A stretch of DNA of 64,000 nt from JAHEJX01 sp041605955 (lineage in GTDB: Bacteria > Actinomycetota > Acidimicrobiia > Spongiisociales > UBA5794): positions 51,053 to 115,052 of the forward strand of contig JBFIXI010000002.1 in the NCBI GenBank assembly GCA_041605955.1, given 5' to 3'. The first letter of the stretch is position 1; each line of letters starts with the position of its first letter. The notes beneath the pieces were generated by a model. The model was not told where the DNA came from, ran no database searches, and worked only from the letters and a program-made list of their open reading frames with translations. Both the position numbers and the translations under genes were made by a program. Below, in pieces: positions 30,647 through 38,728 of the stretch.

Positions 30647-31633
30647 CTAGAACGGCGACTTGCTGGGGCCGACCCGCAGGACCGCCGCCCATACCGTCTC
30701 ATAGTGGTCACGGTCGTAGGGATCGATGTGGGGGAGCACCATCTCCTCCCAGGAGCGCCGCAGCGGATCGCTGGTGTGGGCATACATGCGGAGGCCCGCC
30801 GGAATCCGATCGAGCACGGTGCGCAGCGACATCGGGGTCTCCACCCGGGTGCGAGCATCGGTCGAGGTGAAGGAGGCGTTGACCTCCGCCGCCAGCTTGG
30901 CGATTGCCGTCGAGTACTCCGTGCGCAAGCCGGCATGGCGCCGCGTCAGCATGGCGGTCAGCTCGTCTTCGGTAGGGAAGTCCTTCTCCCAGATGATCCA
31001 GCGGTCGGCAAATGCCTTGTTGAGGGTTTGCGTGCCGGCGTAGTCCCGCAGGTCGGTCGGGTTGAGAGTGCCGAAGACGCGCACGTCGGGGCGCAACCGC
31101 ACCATCTCGCCCGTGGGGAGTTCCAACGCCTGGTGGCGGTCGAGCAAGCCGTGAAGCGCGAAGAGCGTTTCCGCGCCGGCGGCGTTCAGCTCTGACAGAT
31201 TGATCACCGCCGGACCGCGCAGCGCTCGGGTGATATCGCCGTCCTCCCAGCGGCTCTCGGTGCCTCCCTTGCCGTCGCCGTGCAGCTTGACCGAGCCGAT
31301 CAGCGTAATGTCGCGCACCTCGCCGGTGAGCGGGATGCGGTAGTGAGGCAGCTTGAGAATGGCGGCGAACTGCTCGAGATCGTGATCCTTGCCGGTTCCC
31401 ATGTGGCCGCGCAGCGCCAGGTGGAGCGGTGTGTCGGAGAAATGCTCACGCCGCACGCGCTCGAGCGCCGCCAGCCGGTAGAGCATGCCCAGGTCGATGT
31501 AGTAGGGGTCCGGTTCGGGGATGTGCGCCATCCGCGCCGCGTAATCCGGGACGTCCTTGGGGACTTCGGCGATCTCGAGCTCGATCGGCTTGCCCTCGCC
31601 CGCCGGATCCTCGAACGTGACCGTCTTAGCCAT
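30647..31633 (-). CDS. CobS/MoxR-like AAA+ protein with degenerate Walker motifs
   Basis: A 328-residue AAA+ protein similar in layout to CobS, the ATPase of aerobic cobaltochelatase: N-terminal VPDYAARMAHIPEPDPYY, a P-loop region, LIGSVKLHGD, sensor-1 FGTLNPTDLRDYAG with Asn191 and the Arg211 finger in KAFADRWIIWEKDFP. The P-loop reads GHMGTGKD (76-83), with Asp where Ser/Thr should hold Mg-ATP, and Walker B reads PAVINLSELN (141-150), with Ser147 in place of Asp. ATP hydrolysis may therefore be altered or lost. It overlaps the upstream VWA gene by 8 bp and has GAGGAG 5 nt before its ATG, so the two proteins are made together. No cobN or cobalamin gene is nearby. Confidence 0.78.
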   Translation of the reverse strand: MAKTVTFEDPAGEGKPIELEIAEVPKDVPDYAARMAHIPEPDPYYIDLGMLYRLAALERVRREHFSDTPLHLALRGHMGTGKDHDLEQFAAILKLPHYRIPLTGEVRDITLIGSVKLHGDGKGGTESRWEDGDITRALRGPAVINLSELNAAGAETLFALHGLLDRHQALELPTGEMVRLRPDVRVFGTLNPTDLRDYAGTQTLNKAFADRWIIWEKDFPTEDELTAMLTRRHAGLRTEYSTAIAKLAAEVNASFTSTDARTRVETPMSLRTVLDRIPAGLRMYAHTSDPLRRSWEEMVLPHIDPYDRDHYETVWAAVLRVGPSKSPF

Positions 31634-33890
31634 GCGTGCTCCTCACTAGGTGACTGAACTGGGTGGTGCCCGGGGTCGACGCACTGCGGCTCGCCTGCAG
31701 CCACCACCCTTCGCCTGCGGTGCCGGCCATGGTCTTCAACAACGTGGACCGCACCCCGTCGACCATCGCCGCAGCCAAGGTCTCCGGCGTCTCGACTATC
31801 TGATGACGGGTATAGGCGGTGCGGACGGTGTCATCGCCGACTCCGATGCCGAGCACGGTGGCTCCGCTCAACTCCACGGAATGGACACACTCGGCGAGAT
31901 CATTCACCGAGCCCCGCGTCATGCCGTCGGCCAGTACCACGATGATGCGATGGTTGACGTGGCGCGCCGCTAATCGCTTGGCGCTGTAGGCGAGGTTGTA
32001 CTCGTCCACGTTCGCCGCCTTCTCGAACATCGACAGTGGGGGGCCGCCGGTGCGATCCAGCCGCACTTGACGGGCCGCGTCCTGAGGGTCGGCTGCCATG
32101 TAGAAGAGGCCGGCGATGCCGTCCTCGGCCAAGCGCCAGCGATCGTCGAAGCTCTTGAGCAGGTAGTGGTTGACCGTGCGCGTCAGGCGCTCGGCGGCTC
32201 CGCCTTGAGTCCGGCGTAGGCCTCCGGTCGCGTCGGCCCGCCGGGCGATGTAGCTGGCCTCGGTGTCGTCGGCCTGGGCGACGAAGCTGCGGTTGAAGAC
32301 GGCCACTTCGAAGTCGATCTGCAGCTCGTCGCATAGTCGCGCCAGCGTCCAAGCCCCGAGCGTGGCGGCCGCCAGTGCCCATGGGGACTTGCGTCCGCCT
32401 CGGGTCGGGCGAGGTTGCAGCATCGAGGCCGAGCCGTCGACCAGCAGGCTGACGCCGTACGAGCGGCGGGTCGGCAGGTCGCGGCGTTCGAACATACGCT
32501 CGTACAGGCCGGCACCGAGCAACAGCGCCGTATAGGGCGATAGGTCGCCGGCGTCGAACCCGGAACGGAGCCCGCGGCGCTGGTTGGCGAGGAACAGCGG
32601 ATACAGCTCTCCGGACACTCGGCGCTGGGCGACGCCCCACTGGCGCGCCGCCTGCTCCAACATGCGCCTTCCGTCCTGGGCCAGGGCCCGGAAGGCGGCG
32701 GGAAAAGTCTCGACGATGAGCTTGCCGCCTTGGCCGGTAGGCAAATACACGGTCGGGGCGGCGGACACCTTCACCAGTTGGTCGGTAGCCGGGTCGCCGG
32801 CTTGTTCGGCTTCGCCCTTCTTGCCCTTCTCGGCACTTACGCTTTGTGAAGCCTGGCGAGTCTGCTCGTAGCTGTCCATGTCTTGCAGCGTCGGGGTGAC
32901 GATCCGCACGGCGTCCACCGTCTCTGCGATCGCCTGGCGATCGGCCTCGGCCTTGGTCTTCTTGGTAGCAGTTGTGTCGGATGCCCCTTCCGGTGTCACC
33001 AGCTGGTGGATCTGGGCGATCCGCAACAGCTCGATCGCTATGCCGGCCACCTCCCACGGATCCGTTTGCCGCATGGCCTCCTCCAGCCAGCCGGCGGCAT
33101 CATCGAGGGCGGCGGCGGCGTGCGGCGCCATGCGGCGCTGCAGCGAGCTGCGATCGGAGTATCCGCCCACGAGCATGAAGCCGGCCAGGGCGAATTGGCC
33201 AAGCGGGCGGGCGTCGCGGATGGCCCCCGGAGTGGCCGCCCGATACAGGTCGGTGAGCACGGAGCGCACTCCGGCGTAGGGCGCCAGCTGTTGGACTTCT
33301 TGTCGGGCGTCCTCGATGGAAAGGAAGAGAGCTTCGGCCGCCGCCCCTCCGGCCTCGTTGAGAGCGTCGAGCAGACCGACAGGCTGGTCTGCGGGTGTTG
33401 TCTCCGGCTCCTCCGGCTCGGCCGCTACCGGCAGCTCGTCGTGGCTATCAGCCTCCGGCTCGTCGAAAGCGAAGAGCCCCATCGGGTCCAGTGGGCTCGG
33501 CTCCGTCATGTCCGGCTCGGTGGTGGCCGGCTTCTCGTCGTCTGCGGTCGGGGGAAGCCACGACTGGGGTACCGGCCGCTTCTCCTCGAAGTTGGTGGTC
33601 ATCATGTGGACGACCTCGTGCAAGGCCGATGTCAACGCCACCTCCGTCGGGGTGACCGGGGCGGCTCGGGCGTAGGCCGCCTGGAAGACGCGGGGGTCGA
33701 TGATGATGTCGTCCTCTGCTGCCGCCGCCTGCGAGCCCAGCCGCACCTGGAGATCGTCGTTGTCGGCGATGGTGCGCGCAAAGCGCAAAACGGCCGGGGC
33801 GATGCGCTGGTAACGGGCCACGACGGCTTCGATGACCCGCTCTTCGGGCGGCAGGATCTCGCCCAGCACGGACTTGTCGCGCATGGCCAT
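31626..33890 (-). CDS. CobT-like VWA protein with N-terminal HExxH domain
   Basis: A ~754-residue partner of the AAA+ protein. Residues 1-110 end in TEVALTSALHEVVHMMTTNF, an HEXXH zinc-metalloprotease-type motif (His91, Glu92, His95). After an acidic, disordered linker (~115-170) comes EALFLSIEDARQEVQQL (IEDARQE at 192-198), a position where CobT- and NorD-type proteins have an ExxRxE helix and which could give the third metal ligand. A long helical middle and a Lys/Glu-rich stretch lead to a VWA domain: MIDAS DGSAS (485-489), AANVDEYNLAYSAKRLAAR and IIVVLADGMTRGS, the last two lining up with CobT. Start ATG 33890 or 33884; a longer frame to 34019 would cross a terminator. Function unknown; AAA+/VWA pairs usually remodel or metallate a partner protein. 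Confidence 0.75.
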   Translation of the reverse strand: MAMRDKSVLGEILPPEERVIEAVVARYQRIAPAVLRFARTIADNDDLQVRLGSQAAAAEDDIIIDPRVFQAAYARAAPVTPTEVALTSALHEVVHMMTTNFEEKRPVPQSWLPPTADDEKPATTEPDMTEPSPLDPMGLFAFDEPEADSHDELPVAAEPEEPETTPADQPVGLLDALNEAGGAAAEALFLSIEDARQEVQQLAPYAGVRSVLTDLYRAATPGAIRDARPLGQFALAGFMLVGGYSDRSSLQRRMAPHAAAALDDAAGWLEEAMRQTDPWEVAGIAIELLRIAQIHQLVTPEGASDTTATKKTKAEADRQAIAETVDAVRIVTPTLQDMDSYEQTRQASQSVSAEKGKKGEAEQAGDPATDQLVKVSAAPTVYLPTGQGGKLIVETFPAAFRALAQDGRRMLEQAARQWGVAQRRVSGELYPLFLANQRRGLRSGFDAGDLSPYTALLLGAGLYERMFERRDLPTRRSYGVSLLVDGSASMLQPRPTRGGRKSPWALAAATLGAWTLARLCDELQIDFEVAVFNRSFVAQADDTEASYIARRADATGGLRRTQGGAAERLTRTVNHYLLKSFDDRWRLAEDGIAGLFYMAADPQDAARQVRLDRTGGPPLSMFEKAANVDEYNLAYSAKRLAARHVNHRIIVVLADGMTRGSVNDLAECVHSVELSGATVLGIGVGDDTVRTAYTRHQIVETPETLAAAMVDGVRSTLLKTMAGTAGEGWWLQASRSASTPGTTQFSHLVRSTHG

Positions 33891-33905
33891 AACCGTCGAT
33901 TGTCT

Positions 33906-33913
33906 CACATGTG
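33906..33913. promoter_or_regulatory. CACATGTG palindrome upstream of the VWA gene
   Basis: An 8-bp perfect palindrome with imperfect extension (TCTCACATGTGTCA) 16 nt upstream of ATG 33890, between it and the terminator of the next gene. It may be an operator, since no TANNNT box stands at the usual distance; support is weak. Confidence 0.25.
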
Positions 33914-33930
33914 TCAACGGAGCGCGACGG

Positions 33931-33966
33931 AAAACGAGAGGCCCCCGGAGAGATTCCGGGGGCCTC
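33931..33966 (-). terminator. Intrinsic terminator after the small membrane protein
   Basis: Perfect 11-bp stem GAGGCCCCCGG / CCGGGGGCCTC (33938-33948, 33956-33966) with 7-nt loop; on the minus strand it is followed by TCGTTTT. It lies 18 bp beyond the stop of the PLDc_N-like gene and isolates the AAA+/VWA module from it. Confidence 0.85.
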
Positions 33967-33984
33967 ACTGAGAAGGGCAGGGGC

Positions 33985-34209
33985 TCAGACTCGCATCGAC
34001 TCCAGCTGGGGGCGGGCAACCATCCAGTAGATCAGCGCCCCAATCAGGCTGGCGAACACGATCACGCCTACCCATACGATCTGGTTCTGACCGGCGGCCT
34101 CCCACTCGGAGACGGGGCGACGCAGCGCATCGACCAGCGCCACTATCCACAGCGCCAGGCCGGCGAGGCCGACCAGAGCCACGAACAAACCAAAGACACC
34201 CACAGCCAT
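33985..34209 (-). CDS. Small two-helix membrane protein, PLDc_N-like
   Basis: A 74-residue membrane protein with two hydrophobic helices: GVFGLFVALVGLAGLALWIV, then a charged turn DALRRPVSEWEAAGQNQIVW, then GVIVFASLIGALIYWMVARP. This two-helix hairpin with a conserved NxxxW-type turn is the phospholipase D nuclease N-terminal (PLDc_N) module, often encoded alone in Actinomycetota with unknown role. ATG 34209 (M3 of the longest frame) has AAAGGA 6 nt upstream and is preferred to ATG 34215, which overlaps that site. A strong terminator follows. Confidence 0.75.
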   Translation of the reverse strand: MAVGVFGLFVALVGLAGLALWIVALVDALRRPVSEWEAAGQNQIVWVGVIVFASLIGALIYWMVARPQLESMRV

Positions 34210-34301
34210 TTCCATCCTTTGTAGTTGGTGAGTTGATCTCTTAGACGCCGCGTCGGCTGCATCGGTTGCATCTTTTCGCCCTTCGCTGGCAGGGTGGTGG
34301 C

Positions 34302-34679
34302 GTGAACCAAATGCGAGTAGTGGTGGGATTGGTCGTCGTCGGCGCCGGATTGGCGGGGTGCGGAGCCGAGGACTTGGTCGACGGTCCGTTCTTCACCGAT
34401 GCCGTGCTGCAGGCAAAGAGCTGTCCCGATACCGAAGCAGGTCAAGTCTGCTTCGACGTGCTGGCAACTGTGGCCGGTCCTGCCGAGTCGGAGGTGGGGG
34501 AGTGCGAGATCTACGCATTGGCGAACGACTTCGAGACCAAGCTGGGGAGCCCGGTGATCATCACCGGCATCGAGATGAGGCCGGGTGAACCGGTCCGCTT
34601 TGAGGCGTCGGTCGACGAGGTCGACTCAGGCGCATTCCTCCGCTGGCAGGTCGAGTGCTCTCCGGGGCCGCCGGGCTAG
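34302..34679 (+). CDS. Putative small lipoprotein
   Basis: A 125-residue protein with signal VNQMRVVVGLVVVGAGLAGC (lipobox LAGC, cysteine at residue 20). The mature domain is small and beta-rich (QVCFDVLATVAGPAESEVGE, then GEPVRFEASVDEVDSG and RWQVECSPGPPG) with four further cysteines that could form two disulfides. It resembles a FxLYD-type extracytoplasmic domain, but I cannot assign it. GTG 34302 is chosen because it gives the signal peptide directly and follows AGGGTGG; ATG 34311 is a shorter option. Confidence 0.55.
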   Translation: MNQMRVVVGLVVVGAGLAGCGAEDLVDGPFFTDAVLQAKSCPDTEAGQVCFDVLATVAGPAESEVGECEIYALANDFETKLGSPVIITGIEMRPGEPVRFEASVDEVDSGAFLRWQVECSPGPPG

Positions 34680-34726
34680 TCCGACCGGGGGCGCAATATG
34701 TAACGATCGACTCTGGGAGCGGCCGA

Positions 34727-35773
34727 TCACGGGGTGGCCTGTCCCCCAATGAAGTAACGCAGCCGTTCGGCTGCACTCTCGGCTGTCAAGTCACGCTGCG
34801 GCCCTGCCAGTAGCTCGTAGCCGACCATGAACTTGCGGACCGTCGCGGATCGCAGCAGCGGGGGTAGCACGTGGCCATGGAACTGCCAGCCCTCAGTAGC
34901 GGCTCCGTAAGGCGCTCCGTGCCAGCCCATCGAATAGGGAAACGGGGTGTCGAACAGTCCGTCGTAGGCTGCCAGTAGCCCCGTAAGGAGCTCTGCCAGG
35001 TCGCGGCGCTCAACAGGATCGAGCTCCGGGAGCCGCGCCGCTGGCCGGCTGGGAATGAGGATGGTTTCGAACGGCCACACTGCCCAGAAGGGGACAAGCG
35101 CGGTGAAGTGGTCTCTGCGGATGACGATTCGCGACCCGTCCTCGAGCTCTTGGCGAAGGTAGTCGCTCAGTAGCGTCCGGCCGTGATCGGCGAAGTAATC
35201 ACGTTGGGCGCGGTCCTCGCGAGCGGGGATGTCGGGCAGGGCCCTACCCGCCCAGATCTGGCCGTGGGGGTGCGGGTTGGACGCGCCCATAGCGACGCCT
35301 CGGTTCTCGAAGACTTGAACCCACTGGTACGTATCGCCCAGCTGCTCGGTCTGGTCCGCCCACAGGTCGATGACCCCCACGACCGTGTCGATCGACATAC
35401 CGGCCAGGGCGAGGTCGTGGCGGGGACTGAAGCAGAGCACCCGCGATGTGCCCGGCTCCGTCTCGGCCCGCAACAAGCCCCTCTCGGCTGCGAAGTGACC
35501 GACATCGGGTACGAGGGCGGGAAAGTCGTTGGTGAAGACGAAAGTATCGGTGTAGTCGGGGTTGATGGCGCCGCTGGCCCGCTCATTGCCCGGACACAGA
35601 TAGCAGCCTGGGTCGTACGCGGGCAGCGATTCTGTGGCGACCGGCTCTTTCGCCCCCTCCCAGGGCCGCTGGGTGCGATGCGGCGCCACCAGGACCCAGC
35701 GGTTTTCGAGCGGGTTGTAGCGGCGATGCGAGACCGCCGCGAATCGCTCGTGGAACGGTGTTTCCTCAGGCAT
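34727..35773 (-). CDS. galT: Galactose-1-phosphate uridylyltransferase
   Basis: A ~348-residue GalT of the Leloir pathway, exchanging UMP between UDP-glucose and galactose 1-phosphate. SHRRYNPLENRWVLVAPHRT, the zinc cysteines Cys57/Cys60 (CYLC), VQVFENRGVAMGASNPHPHG with the nucleophile His170 of the HPH triad, and HGHVLPPLLRS near the C terminus are all present. It is the last gene of the minus-strand galactoside operon, after two sugar permeases, so it should process galactose released by the GH42 enzyme. GTG 35827 is an alternative start 18 codons upstream. No galK or galE is seen in the window. Confidence 0.92.
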   Translation of the reverse strand: MPEETPFHERFAAVSHRRYNPLENRWVLVAPHRTQRPWEGAKEPVATESLPAYDPGCYLCPGNERASGAINPDYTDTFVFTNDFPALVPDVGHFAAERGLLRAETEPGTSRVLCFSPRHDLALAGMSIDTVVGVIDLWADQTEQLGDTYQWVQVFENRGVAMGASNPHPHGQIWAGRALPDIPAREDRAQRDYFADHGRTLLSDYLRQELEDGSRIVIRRDHFTALVPFWAVWPFETILIPSRPAARLPELDPVERRDLAELLTGLLAAYDGLFDTPFPYSMGWHGAPYGAATEGWQFHGHVLPPLLRSATVRKFMVGYELLAGPQRDLTAESAAERLRYFIGGQATP

Positions 35774-35857
35774 GTGCGGCCGCTGGATTTCCTTCGTTCG
35801 CTGGTGAATCGGCGTGCTTGCCGTCACCCAACCCTGGAAGCCGGGGGAGACATCTCG

Positions 35858-37111
35858 TCACTTGATGCCCGATGTCGCCACGTTCTCGACGAAGTAGCGC
35901 TGCGCCAGGACGAAAACGGCGAACGGGATGATGACCGATAACACGATGGCCGCGAAGATCAGGTTCGGTCCCTCGCCCGCCTGACCGCCCAGAGTCTGCA
36001 GCGCGATCGTGAGCACGAAGTCGTCTGAGTTGGCCCCGTTGATCGACACCAGCGGCCAAATGAAGGAGTTCCAGCCGTACAGGAACATGAACGTGGCCAA
36101 TGTCGCGATCGCCGGCCAGGACAGCGGGACGAAGATTCTCCAGAGGATCTTCCAGCGGCGGGCCCCGTCGATGTAGGCGGCCTCCTCTAGCTCTTTGGGG
36201 ATCGAGACGAAGAACTGGCGCATCAGGAATGTGCCGTACGCGTTGAAGACGAAAGGCCATACCAGCGACCCCAGCGTGTTGATCCAGCCGAGCGACACCA
36301 TCAGCCGGAACAGTGGAACGATGAGCACCACGAACGGGATCATTATCGAACCGACGTAGGCGACGAAGATCTGGTCGCGGCCCTTGAAGCGGATCCGCGA
36401 GAACGCATACCCACCCATGATCGACGTGAACAGCGTCCCCGCGACGACGAGGATCGTCACCAGGATCGTGTTGGTCAGCGACCGGTCGAAGTCGCGCAGC
36501 TCGATGATCTCCTCGAAGTTCTGCCATTGAGGATCGATCGATTCGGCCCGGGTCGCGGTGCGCACCACGGCGTACGCTTCGACATCGGGATCGTCGAGGC
36601 TCTTGAAGCGACCTACCGCGGTGTTGCGCAGCAACGCGAGCTCTACCGCATCGTCGCCCCGCTCCAGTCGATATATCGGAACTTGCTCGCCGTCGACCGT
36701 GGTCGTGCGTCCCGTGTCGGTGGCCAACTCGAGGGGCCACGCCAGCGTCATCTCGGGCTCCTCGGGCGGCGCGAACAGTCCTGCATCCACTCGCGGGTCC
36801 GCCAGATAGACAGTGGCAGTCGAGCCGTCCACCGTCTCCAACGAGAACAGCTCGAACTCCCCACCGTCAATCGTGGCGGTGGCCGCCGAGCGGGGCAGCA
36901 CCGTCGGCGGGTAGCGGAACGTGTCCTCAGGAGTCTTGAGGGCGGTCGCCGCCATGAATACGAAGGGGAACAGCATGATGGCAGCGAACCCGATGAGCGC
37001 CAGGTAGGCGGCCCCTCGGCCGAACGTCTTGCGGAGCAGGTTGGTGCGGCGATCGCGGCGCGCCTGACGATCCGTAGCTGCGGGCCCGGAGCGAGAAGTG
37101 GTAGCGGTCAT
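35858..37111 (-). CDS. Sugar ABC transporter permease, MalG-type with large external insert
   Basis: A 417-residue permease, against ~280 for typical MalG relatives. TM1 is at residues 33-57; the usual short loop is replaced by a ~130-residue hydrophilic insert (about 72-200, with TIDGGEFELFSLETVDGSTA and YRLERGDDAVELALLRNT) before the normal FDRSLTNTILVTILV start of the core. The core keeps the EAA motif (KELEEAAYIDGARRWKILWR) and five further helices. The insert should face outward and may touch the binding protein. Its ATG overlaps the upstream permease stop as ATGA. No ATPase gene is in the operon, so a shared MsiK-type ATPase is presumed. Confidence 0.87.
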   Translation of the reverse strand: MTATTSRSGPAATDRQARRDRRTNLLRKTFGRGAAYLALIGFAAIMLFPFVFMAATALKTPEDTFRYPPTVLPRSAATATIDGGEFELFSLETVDGSTATVYLADPRVDAGLFAPPEEPEMTLAWPLELATDTGRTTTVDGEQVPIYRLERGDDAVELALLRNTAVGRFKSLDDPDVEAYAVVRTATRAESIDPQWQNFEEIIELRDFDRSLTNTILVTILVVAGTLFTSIMGGYAFSRIRFKGRDQIFVAYVGSIMIPFVVLIVPLFRLMVSLGWINTLGSLVWPFVFNAYGTFLMRQFFVSIPKELEEAAYIDGARRWKILWRIFVPLSWPAIATLATFMFLYGWNSFIWPLVSINGANSDDFVLTIALQTLGGQAGEGPNLIFAAIVLSVIIPFAVFVLAQRYFVENVATSGIK

Positions 37112-38667
37112 ACGGACAACACCCCGTCGTCGCCGCTGCGCCGGAAGTACAGCAGGGTCACCCCGAAGATGATGATGAACAGCACCCAGGCGACGGCCGA
37201 CGCATAACCGAGCTCGAACTGCTGGAACGCGTTCTGGTATAGGTACACGACGGGCGTCAGCGTCGAGTTGCCGGGCCCTGAGGGCGGAGCCGGTGATTGC
37301 AGGATGAAGGGCTCGTTGAAGAGCTGCAGAGCGAGGATGGTGGTGGTGGCGACGACGAAGACCGTCGTCGGTCGCAGCATCGGCACGGTGATGTTGAGGA
37401 ACTTGCGCCACGGCCCTGCCCCGTCGATGTCGGCAGCCTCGTAGAGGGTTGGGGAGATGCCTTGCATTCCGGCCAGGAACAAGACGGTGTTGAAACCGAT
37501 CTGTTGCCACACGAACAGGATGATCACCGATACGAGGGCAATCGATTCGTCCGAGATCCACTGCGGCTGCGGGGCCACCCACTCGGAGCCGACGATCGAG
37601 TTGAGCCACTCGGTGGTTCGCAGGATCGAGTAGTTGAGAAACCCCACGGTGGAATTGAACAACTGCTTCCAAATCAGTGTCACGCCGACGACACCGGCTA
37701 TGGACGGCAGGAAATACACGGCCCGGAAGAACTTCATTCCCGGCAACTTCGAGTTGAGCAAGGCCGCCAGCAACATCGCTGGGATCACCGCCGCGGGGAT
37801 CGCCACGACCCCGAAGAAGAGGATGTTGCGCAACGACCTCAAGAACAGAGCGTCGGAGAAGAGATCGATGTAGTGGCGCAGGCCGATGAACTTGGCGTCG
37901 GTGAGGCCGTCCCACTCCGTGAAGCTGATGAGTAGCGACACCAGCAACGGACCCGCCAGGAAGGCCAAGAAGCCGAGAATGTTCGGGGCCACGAACAGCA
38001 GGCCGTCCATCGTCTCGCCTTCGAACTGGGTCGTCCGAAAGTAGGCGGCGGCGGAATCCGACCAGAGCAAACGCGCCGCGATCCCAGCGGCAATCGCCAG
38101 CAGGGCCATCGGCAGCACTTCGGGGTCGATTAGCCGGGCAAGGAATTCGAGTAGGCCGGGCACTAGGCCCATGGCCAATACGAGCACGACGATGCCGAGA
38201 CCCATCGTCGCCCGTGCGATGTTGCGGATGGGCTCGTTGACTCGGCCGCGCCGCGTCGCAAAGCCCGAGACGAGCCAGCCGATTATGACGATGCCGAGCC
38301 AGGCGATATTGCTGTTGAAGCGCTCGCCCACCGTGTCGAGCCCGGCGAACATGCCCATGCGGTTGAGCGCGACGAACCCGAAGACGACCGCGAGCAGGAA
38401 GTCGATGAAGAAACCGGCGAGTCTGCCGAGATGCCGCCCGTCCAGCGTCCGTCGGATCGCCACGATCGACCCGACCAGGAACGCCGAGAGCGTAACGGCG
38501 AGGCTCCACCGCATCGGTCCGTCGAGAACGATGCCGCGCCGCAGCAGGACCGCCAGGACCCCCGCGACGAACAAACCCGCAACGAAGAAGCGCCAGACCA
38601 GGAGTGGTCGGTACCAGCCTGGGGCGTGGCCCGACGTCCGGCGCATCTCAGTTGCGGTGACAGTCAT
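37108..38667 (-). CDS. Sugar ABC transporter permease, MalF-type with N-terminal membrane extension
   Basis: A 519-residue permease whose canonical part starts at about residue 221 (DGLLFVAPNILGFLAFLAGP) and includes the EAA loop (TLYEAADIDGAGPWRKFLNI). The first 220 residues hold about six extra hydrophobic segments (roughly 25-42, 56-72, 85-104, 120-136, 153-172 and 184-201) that ordinary MalF-family proteins of ~300 residues lack. ATG 38667 is chosen over 38718 because the latter crosses the gap to the binding protein. It overlaps the second permease by 4 bp and works with it and the binding protein as a galactoside or galactose importer (inferred from neighbours). Confidence 0.87.
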   Translation of the reverse strand: MTVTATEMRRTSGHAPGWYRPLLVWRFFVAGLFVAGVLAVLLRRGIVLDGPMRWSLAVTLSAFLVGSIVAIRRTLDGRHLGRLAGFFIDFLLAVVFGFVALNRMGMFAGLDTVGERFNSNIAWLGIVIIGWLVSGFATRRGRVNEPIRNIARATMGLGIVVLVLAMGLVPGLLEFLARLIDPEVLPMALLAIAAGIAARLLWSDSAAAYFRTTQFEGETMDGLLFVAPNILGFLAFLAGPLLVSLLISFTEWDGLTDAKFIGLRHYIDLFSDALFLRSLRNILFFGVVAIPAAVIPAMLLAALLNSKLPGMKFFRAVYFLPSIAGVVGVTLIWKQLFNSTVGFLNYSILRTTEWLNSIVGSEWVAPQPQWISDESIALVSVIILFVWQQIGFNTVLFLAGMQGISPTLYEAADIDGAGPWRKFLNITVPMLRPTTVFVVATTTILALQLFNEPFILQSPAPPSGPGNSTLTPVVYLYQNAFQQFELGYASAVAWVLFIIIFGVTLLYFRRSGDDGVLSV

Positions 38668-38728
38668 CGATCCGGCAGCGAGAGTCGTGCGGGGGCCGGC
38701 TCGGCCGACCCCCGGCACGCTTCTGTCA

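Noticed and set aside
37112..38509. Long minus-strand frame continuous with the MalG-type permease
   Set aside because: It is the shadow of the MalF-type permease in another frame, is Arg/His-rich, and the real start is ATG 37111 within the ATGA overlap.
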